Below are positions 1-5,427 of a stretch of 5,729 nucleotides of DNA, piece by piece. This DNA is from Lachnospiraceae bacterium. Lineage in GTDB: Bacteria; Bacillota; Clostridia; Lachnospirales; Lachnospiraceae. The first letter of the stretch is position 1. The number at the start of each line of letters is the position of its first letter. Location: the NCBI GenBank assembly GCA_009787745.1, contig WQST01000167.1:1-5729 (forward strand), read 5' to 3'. The notes under the pieces were generated by a model. The model searched no databases and was not told the DNA's origin. It worked only from the letters and a program-made list of their open reading frames with translations. Position numbers and translations under genes: made by a program.

Positions 1-392
1 ATGCTTATGCGGCGGAAAAATTAGTTTTAGAAAATACCGAACAGAATGTCTCATCAGAAGTTGGGATGCCCTGTACCGTGAAGGCGGATGAGTATCTTGA
101 GGACGGCGCTTCGGTTAGCCTTGCGGACATGACCTTTACTCTTATCGCTACCCCGGGACATACGATGGGAAGTGCTTGTTATTATTTTGCGGCGCAAGGT
201 ATTTTGTTTAGCGGTGATACATTATTCGAACAATCGGTCGGGCGTACTGACCTTCCGACAGGTAATATGGGTACGCTTACTAAATCAATCCGTGAAAAAT
301 TATTTATCCTTCCCGAGCATGTAAAAGTATATCCGGGGCATGGCGAACCGACGAGTATCGGCAGTGAAAAAGAAAACAATCCCTTCGTTTAG
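1..392 (+). CDS. MBL-fold metallo-hydrolase, glyoxalase II-like (5' end outside window)
   Basis: This is the C-terminal part of a metallo-beta-lactamase-fold hydrolase. The frame is open from the window edge (first complete codon at base 3) to TAG at 390-392, so the real start lies upstream and the internal ATG at 66 is not the start. Visible family motifs are TPGHTMGS (metal-binding His at 159-161), SGDTLF (bridging Asp at 216-218), GRTDLP just after it, and YPGHGEPT (metal His at 339-341), followed by the usual short tail ending in NPFV. The HxHxDH metal site of the fold must lie upstream of the window. Such proteins hydrolyse thioesters such as S-lactoylglutathione or related compounds in the cytoplasm. 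The substrate of this YqgX-like clostridial type is not established. hemZ follows 36 bases downstream on the same strand, and this pairing is common in Clostridia, so an operon is likely. Family assignment is secure; the exact substrate is unknown. Confidence 0.9.
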   Translation, partial: AYAAEKLVLENTEQNVSSEVGMPCTVKADEYLEDGASVSLADMTFTLIATPGHTMGSACYYFAAQGILFSGDTLFEQSVGRTDLPTGNMGTLTKSIREKLFILPEHVKVYPGHGEPTSIGSEKENNPFV

Positions 393-417
393 ATACATTT
401 CCCGAGAATACGGGCAA

Positions 418-422
418 AAGGA
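418..422 (+). promoter_or_regulatory. Ribosome binding site of hemZ
   Basis: AAGGA lies six bases before the ATG at 429. It supports that start, and the short gap behind the MBL gene supports cotranscription. No promoter is evident in the 36-base gap. Confidence 0.7.
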
Positions 423-428
423 ATTTCC

Positions 429-1895
429 ATGCTTGTTGTAACAACGAACCAAAACGATTTCGAGCCTGATATTCATTCATTAGTCAAGGCTTTTTATCCG
501 TCCTCTTATGTAAAGGTATTTATGGGCGATGACGCTGACTGCGTAACGGTCAGTTCAGACCCCGGATTGCCCGACATCAATATTAACTTTATTGAGGGGC
601 GAATTTTGTTGATGTTACATCTGGAAGAGGATTTTTTAGTAAACGGCATTGATATAGATGAGAAGATGAATCGGTTGGATGTCAAAAATGCCTTAAAGCA
701 ACTTATTTATCATTGCCTTTCTTTTCTTACCGCAAAAGAGCTTCCGTGGGGAGCGCTGACAGGTATCCGCCCCGTCAAAATCGCGATGAATCTGCTTAAA
801 AGCGGTTTGGGCGATGATGAAATCATAAATCACATGCAGGAAGTTTATTTTTGCAGTAATGAAAAGGCGCTACTTGCTTTAGAAATTGCGAAAAGAGAAC
901 GGGAAGAACTTGGCAAAATTGATCTTAATAACAGTTACAGCCTTTACATAGGAATCCCTTTTTGTCCGACGACATGTCTGTATTGCTCGTTTACCTCATA
1001 TCCGCTCGAAAAATCCAAGCATTTGGTTGGTGAATATTTAGAAGCATTATTTAAGGAAATTGATTTTGTTGCTGATATCTATAAAGAAAAACAGCTTACA
1101 ACGATATATGTCGGCGGCGGCACACCGACGACGCTTACCGCGCCGGAACTTGAGCAGTTGTTAAAAAAAATCGCGGCAAGCTTTGACCTAAATAATCTTA
1201 TCGAGTTTACCGTTGAAGCAGGGCGCCCCGATAGCATTACGCGCGAGAAGCTTTTGGTTTTAAGAAAGTACAAAGTTGACCGTATTTCGGTTAATCCGCA
1301 GTCGATGAATGATAAGACGCTTGATTTAATCGGACGGAAACATACCGCTAATCAGGTTAAAGAAGCGTTCGCGCTGGTTAGGGAAAGCGGTTTTGAAAAT
1401 ATTAATATGGATTTGATTTTAGGTTTACCGGAGGAGGATGCGTTCGATGTGGGTTTGACCCTTAATGCGGTTAAAGAACTTCGCCCCGATAGCTTGACGG
1501 TTCATTCATTAGCGATTAAACGGGCGTCCAAATTGACCGAATGGGTCAATGAAAATGGGAGCGATTCTCTTAATAATACCGATGAAACGATGAAAATGGC
1601 GGCCGAGCTTGCGCAGGAACTTAACATGCATCCCTATTATCTTTACCGGCAAAAAAACACGGCGGGGAATTTTGAGAATGTCGGTTATGCGGGTTGCGGA
1701 AAATACGGCCTTTATAATATTCTTATGATGGAAGAAGTCCAAACAATCATCGCGTTAGGTGCGGGAAGTGTATCGAAGCGCGTTTTTCGGGACGGACATA
1801 TCGAGCGCAGTGATAACCTAAAAGAAGTAGGCGGGTATATTGCCGGAATCGATGAAATGATTTCGCGAAAGCGGGAATTATTTATGTCATCCTGA
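429..1895 (+). CDS. hemZ: Oxygen-independent coproporphyrinogen III dehydrogenase-like radical SAM protein HemZ
   Basis: HemZ belongs to the HemN-like radical SAM family, which uses a [4Fe-4S] cluster and S-adenosylmethionine. The family reaction is oxidative decarboxylation of coproporphyrinogen III to protoporphyrinogen IX in the cytoplasm. The 488 residues match the usual length of about 490-500. An N-terminal HemZ-specific domain covers about residues 1-165 and includes the conserved stretch LPWGALTGIRPVKI (105-118). The radical SAM core follows, with cluster ligands Cys179, Cys183 and Cys186 (CxxxCxxC) and the SAM-binding GGGTPT at 229-234. The C-terminal part has the HemZ signature YYLYRQKN (403-410), NFENVGY (414-420) and IALGAGSVSK (441-450). 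Start ATG 429 has AAGGA six bases upstream. The last codons ATG-TCA-TCC-TGA fall inside a repeat element, so the MSS tail probably comes from the repeat. Many Clostridia carry hemZ without a full haem pathway, so the true substrate may differ. Family call is very sure, reaction less so. Confidence 0.93.
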   Translation: MLVVTTNQNDFEPDIHSLVKAFYPSSYVKVFMGDDADCVTVSSDPGLPDININFIEGRILLMLHLEEDFLVNGIDIDEKMNRLDVKNALKQLIYHCLSFLTAKELPWGALTGIRPVKIAMNLLKSGLGDDEIINHMQEVYFCSNEKALLALEIAKREREELGKIDLNNSYSLYIGIPFCPTTCLYCSFTSYPLEKSKHLVGEYLEALFKEIDFVADIYKEKQLTTIYVGGGTPTTLTAPELEQLLKKIAASFDLNNLIEFTVEAGRPDSITREKLLVLRKYKVDRISVNPQSMNDKTLDLIGRKHTANQVKEAFALVRESGFENINMDLILGLPEEDAFDVGLTLNAVKELRPDSLTVHSLAIKRASKLTEWVNENGSDSLNNTDETMKMAAELAQELNMHPYYLYRQKNTAGNFENVGYAGCGKYGLYNILMMEEVQTIIALGAGSVSKRVFRDGHIERSDNLKEVGGYIAGIDEMISRKRELFMSS

Positions 1896-1950
1896 GCGAA
1901 AGCGAAGGATCTCGCAAAACTTCGATTCTTCGCCTGCGGCTCAGAATCCC
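1885..1950. repeat. Inverted pair of short dispersed-repeat copies forming an imperfect hairpin
   Basis: Copy A (1885-1914, plus) contains TCATCCTGAGCG and GCGAAGGATC. Copy B (1923-1950) is the same sequence inverted: its reverse complement contains ATTCTGAGC and GCGAAGAATC. Pairing gives an outer stem 1889-1897 with 1939-1947 (one C/A mismatch), an internal loop 1898-1901 against 1934-1938, an inner stem 1902-1911 with 1924-1933 (one G-T pair), and a 12-base loop. The CCTGAGCGAAGCGAAGGATC type of sequence is known to me as a short dispersed repeat found between genes in many bacteria; that is recall, not a search. The pair fills the gap between the stop codons of two convergent genes (1895 and 1952) and could act as a two-way transcription stop or as an RNA-stabilising hairpin. 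There is no clear T-tract on either strand, so classic intrinsic termination is doubtful. Confidence 0.75.
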
Positions 1951-1951
1951 T

Positions 1952-2326
1952 TCACGACACCATTCCGCCCAGCATCCCGCTTAAAGTACAAAGCAAGAAG
2001 ACCGTAACGAAATCATTAACCACACCTGATAATCCCTTATTAACAGACAGCGAAACCAGAATCAGAACCGCGAAATAAAGCCCGCCCATTAAAAGCCCCC
2101 AAAGAAATTTGCGGTTTCCCATCCTTCTTCCCGCGATAAACCCTGACAGAAATGTTACCACGATATAGATAGCGATAATGGCAATCGAAACGATTTGTTC
2201 TGAAAGACCGAAGCGATAAAGTAAAAGTGCCAGCAATAAAAGCAACCCTGCTGTCAGCAAGTAAGCGAATAGAAGACATTTCAGAAATAAAGTGATTCTT
2301 GAATCAATATGTATTTTCTTGAGCAT
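1952..2326 (-). CDS. TIGR04086 family (YrzE-like) four-helix membrane protein
   Basis: This 124-residue, very hydrophobic protein has four predicted membrane segments at about residues 11-37, 43-65, 74-95 and 103-122. It has a short positively charged N-terminus (MLKKIHIDSR) and a basic loop after the second helix (GRRMGNRK, about 66-73). The loop GFIAGRRMGNRKFLWGL and the glycine-rich C-terminus match my recollection of the TIGR04086/YrzE family, whose function is unknown. No enzymatic residues are apparent. Start ATG (2324-2326) is supported by GGGAGG on the minus strand at 2332-2337, five bases away. In many Clostridia a gene of this family lies next to the SCIFF peptide genes and yajC/secDF. 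Here it is nearby but on the opposite strand, separated from scfA by a transporter gene and convergent with hemZ. A role linked to the peptide or to secretion is only suggested by neighbourhood. Confidence 0.8.
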   Translation of the reverse strand: MLKKIHIDSRITLFLKCLLFAYLLTAGLLLLLALLLYRFGLSEQIVSIAIIAIYIVVTFLSGFIAGRRMGNRKFLWGLLMGGLYFAVLILVSLSVNKGLSGVVNDFVTVFLLCTLSGMLGGMVS

Positions 2327-2353
2327 AAAAGCCTCCCGATTGTGGATTACCTA

Positions 2354-2384
2354 ATTATATTCGCGTTAAAGGTAAAACTTGACA
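2354..2384 (-). promoter_or_regulatory. Probable promoter of the TIGR04086 gene
   Basis: On the minus strand a perfect TATAAT -10 box lies at 2359-2354, with the predicted transcript start near 2347, about 20 bases before the ATG. No good -35 hexamer is found at 16-18 bases; the best candidates (GTCAAG or TCAAGT around 2377-2383) are weak and overlap the -35 box of the divergent promoter. The -10 box is directly visible; its use as a promoter is inferred. Confidence 0.5.
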
Positions 2385-2407
2385 GTATTATGAGGATATT
2401 ATAAAAT
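2379..2407 (+). promoter_or_regulatory. Sigma-A-type promoter of the CNNM transporter gene
   Basis: A consensus TTGACA (2379-2384), a 17-base spacer and TAAAAT (2402-2407, five of six consensus bases) form a near-ideal vegetative promoter. Transcription should start near 2414, giving a leader of about 34 bases. The -35 box sits back to back with the divergent TIGR04086 promoter. Confidence 0.8.
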
Positions 2408-2418
2408 ATAAGTTACAC

Positions 2419-2430
2419 GCAGAATGACAG
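2419..2430 (-). repeat. Possible end fragment of the dispersed repeat
   Basis: GCAGAATGACAG, read on the minus strand as CTGTCATTCTGC, resembles the outer end (TGTCATYCTG) of the repeat whose two copies lie at 1885-1950. Only about 10-12 bases match, so chance is possible. It lies in the predicted 5' leader of the transporter gene, just before its ribosome binding site. Confidence 0.3.
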
Positions 2431-2433
2431 ATT

Positions 2434-2439
2434 AAGGAG
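2434..2439 (+). promoter_or_regulatory. Ribosome binding site fixing a TTG start
   Basis: AAGGAG lies eight bases before the TTG at 2448. An in-frame TAA at 2433-2435 overlaps this site and rules out any earlier start, so TTG is the best start of the transporter gene. Confidence 0.85.
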
Positions 2440-2447
2440 TAAAATTC

Positions 2448-3803
2448 TTGGATACCGATGGTGTCATACAACTTTTCATAATAATCGTGCTGGTGTCACT
2501 CGCAGCATTCTTTTCTTTCGTCGAAACAGCCTTCACCGCCGTTAATAAAATACGCCTGAAATCCCTTAGTGAAGACGGCAATAAAAGAGCCCAAACAGCT
2601 CTTAACATTAAAGAGTGCTACAGCAAAATGCTTAGTGCGATCTTAATCGGCAATACGATTGTCAATTTATCGGCATCGGCGATGGCGACAGCGCTTGCGA
2701 TCAGAATCGGGGGAAATGTAGCGGCGGGGATAGCGACAGGTATTTTGACAATCGTTATTATCTTAGGCGCCGAAATAATGCCCAAGACCCTTGCCAATAT
2801 GTATTCGGAGCGGATTGCTTTGCGAATCGCCTTCCCTGTCTCGGTTTTGATAAGGATTATGATTCCGATTATTTTTCTGGTTGATAAAATTGCTTTTTTC
2901 ATTCTGAAATTGATGCGAGTTGATTCACAGCATAAAGAAGTTATGACCGAAAAAGAACTTAAAAGTTATCTTGATGTGGGTCACGAAGACGGCGCAATTG
3001 AAACCGACGAGCGGACAATGATTAATAATGTTTTCGAGTTCGGTGATACATTTGCGCAGGATGTGATGATTCCGCGTATCGATATGACGGTCATCAGTGC
3101 GGATGCGGGCTATGATGAGACTTTAAATATCATTAACCAAAACATGTTTACCCGCTTGCCTGTATACCGTGATAATAAAGATGTTATCGTCGGGCTTATC
3201 AACATCAAGGATTTATTTAGCATTGCCGATGAACGGCGTGAAACTTTCCGCGCCGAAGATATCTTAAGGACAGGCTATTTTACCCACGAACTAAAGAAAA
3301 CAGATGATTTGATGATGGAACTTCGCGATAAAGCGATGAATATGGCTTTTGTGCTGGATGAATATGGTTTGACGGTCGGCATGATTACTTTAGAGGATTT
3401 GCTGGAAGAAATCGTCGGTGAGATACGAGACGAGTATGATGAAGATGAAAAGGAAATGATTAAAAATATAGAAGAAAATACTTATCTTATCGAAGGTAAA
3501 ATGAAACTTGACGACGTTAATGACGCTTTGGGAACGAAGTTTAAGTCCGAAGATTATGATTCAATCGGCGGCTTAATGATTGAGTTTTTGGTTCGCTTAC
3601 CGGAGGAAAATGAGATTATCACGACGGCCGACGGAATTACTTTGCAAGCGAAGGAAATCGTTAAAAATAGGATTACAAATGTTATTCTCACGTTACCGAA
3701 AGATGAAAATATCGAAGAAGTATTGGACATCGAAGAAAACCGTGATATAATATCGGAAGAGTTCACATTTAACAAAGCGGAAAAGTGTGAAGAACCATTA
3801 TAA
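2448..3803 (+). CDS. CNNM/CorC-type (hemolysin-family) membrane transporter, DUF21-CBS-CorC_HlyC
   Basis: This 451-residue integral membrane protein belongs to the family often annotated as hemolysin or HlyC/CorC. Characterised CNNM/CorC members export or regulate Mg2+; haemolysis is a misleading historical name. The DUF21 membrane domain covers about residues 5-190, with hydrophobic segments near 5-25, 61-85, 90-110 and 124-153 and the conserved GAEIMPKTLA (108-116). Two CBS domains follow, at about 200-258 (DVMIPRIDM, TRLPVY, GLINIKDL) and 270-325 (FVLDEYGLTVGMITLEDLLEE), forming the nucleotide-binding Bateman module. The C-terminal CorC_HlyC domain covers about 345-420 (YLIEGKMKLDDVND, SIGGLMIEF, LTLP), followed by an acidic tail to 451. 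Length and domain order are normal for the family. Translation starts at TTG 2448 behind AAGGAG. The gene has its own strong promoter and ends 28 bases before scfA. The ion transported here cannot be read from the sequence. Confidence 0.93.
   Translation: MDTDGVIQLFIIIVLVSLAAFFSFVETAFTAVNKIRLKSLSEDGNKRAQTALNIKECYSKMLSAILIGNTIVNLSASAMATALAIRIGGNVAAGIATGILTIVIILGAEIMPKTLANMYSERIALRIAFPVSVLIRIMIPIIFLVDKIAFFILKLMRVDSQHKEVMTEKELKSYLDVGHEDGAIETDERTMINNVFEFGDTFAQDVMIPRIDMTVISADAGYDETLNIINQNMFTRLPVYRDNKDVIVGLINIKDLFSIADERRETFRAEDILRTGYFTHELKKTDDLMMELRDKAMNMAFVLDEYGLTVGMITLEDLLEEIVGEIRDEYDEDEKEMIKNIEENTYLIEGKMKLDDVNDALGTKFKSEDYDSIGGLMIEFLVRLPEENEIITTADGITLQAKEIVKNRITNVILTLPKDENIEEVLDIEENRDIISEEFTFNKAEKCEEPL
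3724..3751 (+). promoter_or_regulatory. Extended -10 promoter inside the transporter gene, upstream of scfA
   Basis: TGGACA (3724-3729, five of six consensus bases), a 16-base spacer, and TATAAT (3746-3751) preceded by TG at -15/-14 (TGATATAAT) make a strong-looking extended -10 promoter in the 3' end of the transporter coding region. Predicted transcription starts near 3758, giving a leader of about 74 bases before scfA. It would let scfA-scfB-secD be expressed apart from the transporter. The motif is seen directly; activity is inferred. Confidence 0.6.
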
Positions 3804-3820
3804 AGCTTACACAGACATTA

Positions 3821-3825
3821 GGGAG
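3821..3825 (+). promoter_or_regulatory. Ribosome binding site fixing the scfA start
   Basis: GGGAG lies six bases before ATG 3832. It favours that start over the in-frame GTG at 3787, which has no good site and would add 15 residues foreign to the family. Confidence 0.8.
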
Positions 3826-3831
3826 ACAAGT

Positions 3832-3978
3832 ATGAAACATATCAAAACAATTAACAGCGGAAATTTAACTGAAACAGTAAAAAAAGGCGGTTGCGGCGAA
3901 TGCCGGACATCTTGTCAATCGGCTTGCAAAACCTCATGTACAGTCGGTAATCAAAGCTGCGAGCAACCGGAAAAATGA
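3832..3978 (+). CDS. scfA: Six-cysteine ranthipeptide precursor SCIFF
   Basis: This 48-residue peptide is the substrate of the radical SAM maturase encoded next. SCIFF stands for six cysteines in forty-five residues. A leader-like N-terminus MKHIKTINSGNLTETV (1-16) is followed by a core with exactly six cysteines at 21, 24, 28, 32, 36 and 43, including the near-invariant SCQSACKTSCTVGNQ (27-41). In studied homologues the maturase makes thioether bonds from cysteine sulphur to a non-alpha carbon of threonine, hence the name ranthipeptide. Candidate acceptors in or near the core are Thr26, Thr34 and Thr37. As I recall, the bond mapped in a Thermoanaerobacter homologue corresponds to Cys32-Thr37. 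There is no signal peptide or visible double-glycine leader cleavage site, and no dedicated protease or exporter is next to it. The stop overlaps the scfB start (ATGA). Quorum sensing has been proposed for clostridial ranthipeptides, but the mature form and role are not settled. Confidence 0.96.
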   Translation: MKHIKTINSGNLTETVKKGGCGECRTSCQSACKTSCTVGNQSCEQPEK

Positions 3979-5426
3979 TTTATCGGTTTACGAACAATGG
4001 TTATAATATTGTCTTGGACATTGCGAGCGGAGCGATCCACCTAATGGATGAGACCGCTTATAACCTGCTTCCGCAAGTCGAATTACTGATCAAAAACGGA
4101 ACGACTGATGAAGAGCAAATCATTGCTTTTTTTAAGCGGCTATTTGCCGATACATTAGCGAAAGCTGATGCGAATGCCACGGAATTTAAGGCGATTTCAC
4201 ATGTTTGTGAGGAAATGCTGACCGCGCTTTCGGAAATTCTTGAATTATACCGTGAAAAGCTTTTATTTACCGAAGAAGATTACGAAGAATATCTTAAAGA
4301 AGTAAAAAATCGTCCGACCGTCGTGAAGGCTCTTTGCCTTCATGTGGCACATGCCTGCAATCTTAAATGCCGCTACTGTTTCGCCGATGAAGGCGGATAC
4401 CATGGCGAGCATTCTTTGATGGATTTTTCGCATGGTAAACGCGCATTAGATTTTTTAGTCGAAAACAGCGGAAACCGCCGCAATCTTGAGGTTGATTTTT
4501 TTGGCGGCGAACCGCTTCTTAATTGGGATGTGGTTAAGGAGTTAATAACTTATGGGCGAAGCTTAGAAAAAGCCCATAATAAAGTTTTCCGTTTTACCCT
4601 TACCACCAACGGGGTATTATTACGCGAAGAAATGTTTGACTTTATCAACCGTGAAATAAACAATGTCGTGTTAAGTATCGACGGGCGTAAAGAAATAAAT
4701 GACCGAATGCGCCCGATGCATGACGGAAGCGGTAGTTACGGCGTGATAATTGATAACTTCCGCAAACTTGCCGAGAGCCGTAAGCAAGCAAACTATTATG
4801 TCCGCGGTACTTTTACCCGCTATAACTTAGATTTTACGGAAGATGTAAAGCATTTGGCGGATTTGGGTTTTAAGCAGATATCGATAGAACCCGCGATTTT
4901 GACCGAACCGCTTTCCGAAGCGGACAGTGAAAATGATTTCGCAATCAGGCCATTAGATATAGAAGCAATCCTGCATGAATATGACCGTCTGGCACTCGAA
5001 GTCATTGAGCGCTATAAAGCGGGCGAACCCATTAATTTTTTCCATTTTATGATTGATTTGACGGGCGGGCCATGTGTGGCGAAGCGTTTGTCAGGTTGCG
5101 GTGCGGGGTGTGAATATCTTGCCGTTACGCCTGAAGGTTTACTTTATCCCTGCCATCAGTTCGTGGGTACTAAAGAATTTCTGCTGGGCAATATAGATGA
5201 CGGCATCCAAAGAAACGAAATTTGTGATAAGTTTAAGGCGGTAAGCGTTTATACCAAGCCGAAATGCCGTGAGTGCTTTGCCCGCTTCTACTGCTCGGGC
5301 GGGTGTGCGGCGAATGCGGATAATTTATGCGGTGATTTAAATGATTGTGATGATTTAAGTTGTACATTACAGCGTAAAAGGGTTGAATGTGCGATTATGA
5401 TTAAAGCGTTTTGCATGGGAGGATGA
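3975..5426 (+). CDS. scfB: SCIFF peptide radical SAM/SPASM maturase (thioether-forming)
   Basis: This 483-residue enzyme is expected to install Cys-to-Thr thioether links in the SCIFF precursor using S-adenosylmethionine. Residues 1-100 form a PqqD-like peptide-recognition region (RRE) that should bind the precursor leader, starting with the family-typical NGYNIVLDIASGA (8-20). The radical SAM core runs from about 118 to 345: cluster ligands Cys128, Cys132 and Cys135 (CNLKCRYC), FFGGEP (175-180), TTNG (210-213) and SIDGR (234-238). The SPASM region holds two auxiliary iron-sulphur clusters: GPCVAKRLSGCGAGCEY (366-381; Cys367, 375, 379), Cys393 in YPCHQF, then C431-x2-C434-x5-C440-x3-C444, and Cys463. 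NFFHFMIDL (354-362) and QRKRVECAIMIKA (466-478) are also typical. Cys379, 452, 458 and 480 look additional to the family pattern as I recall it. ATG 3975 overlaps the scfA stop and has only a weak site (CGG four bases before), suggesting translational coupling. secD starts one base after the stop. Confidence 0.95.
   Translation: MIYRFTNNGYNIVLDIASGAIHLMDETAYNLLPQVELLIKNGTTDEEQIIAFFKRLFADTLAKADANATEFKAISHVCEEMLTALSEILELYREKLLFTEEDYEEYLKEVKNRPTVVKALCLHVAHACNLKCRYCFADEGGYHGEHSLMDFSHGKRALDFLVENSGNRRNLEVDFFGGEPLLNWDVVKELITYGRSLEKAHNKVFRFTLTTNGVLLREEMFDFINREINNVVLSIDGRKEINDRMRPMHDGSGSYGVIIDNFRKLAESRKQANYYVRGTFTRYNLDFTEDVKHLADLGFKQISIEPAILTEPLSEADSENDFAIRPLDIEAILHEYDRLALEVIERYKAGEPINFFHFMIDLTGGPCVAKRLSGCGAGCEYLAVTPEGLLYPCHQFVGTKEFLLGNIDDGIQRNEICDKFKAVSVYTKPKCRECFARFYCSGGCAANADNLCGDLNDCDDLSCTLQRKRVECAIMIKAFCMGG
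5417..5422 (+). promoter_or_regulatory. Ribosome binding site of secD inside the scfB 3' end
   Basis: GGGAGG encodes the last residues of ScfB and lies five bases before ATG 5428. The ATG at 5423 stops after two codons, so 5428 is the start. Confidence 0.85.
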
Positions 5427-5427
5427 A

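Noticed and set aside
66..392. MBL gene beginning at ATG 66
   Set aside because: The frame is open to the window edge with protein-like sequence, and the fold needs its N-terminal HxHxDH part, so this ATG is internal.
401..414. Small hairpin CCCG-AGAATA-CGGG between the MBL gene and hemZ
   Set aside because: Only four pairs and no T-tract, so it is too weak to call a terminator; the two genes are probably cotranscribed.
1079..1742. Minus-strand open frames inside hemZ
   Set aside because: They are antisense to a well-conserved gene, have no recognisable domains and no start signals.
2040..2279. Second minus-strand open frame inside the TIGR04086 gene
   Set aside because: It is an alternative frame of a gene with clear family and membrane-protein features, and lacks a ribosome binding site.
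2618..3775. Minus-strand open frames inside the transporter gene
   Set aside because: They mirror codon bias of the plus-strand gene; their hydrophobic composition is the antisense of membrane segments and carries no family motif.
2448..3803. Haemolysin toxin function
   Set aside because: The DUF21-CBS-CorC_HlyC order points to the CNNM/CorC ion transporter family; the haemolysin name is historical.
3787..3831. In-frame extension of the SCIFF precursor from GTG 3787 (15 more residues)
   Set aside because: There is no good ribosome binding site before it, it overlaps the transporter stop, and the family begins MKHIKT as at ATG 3832, which has GGGAG six bases upstream.
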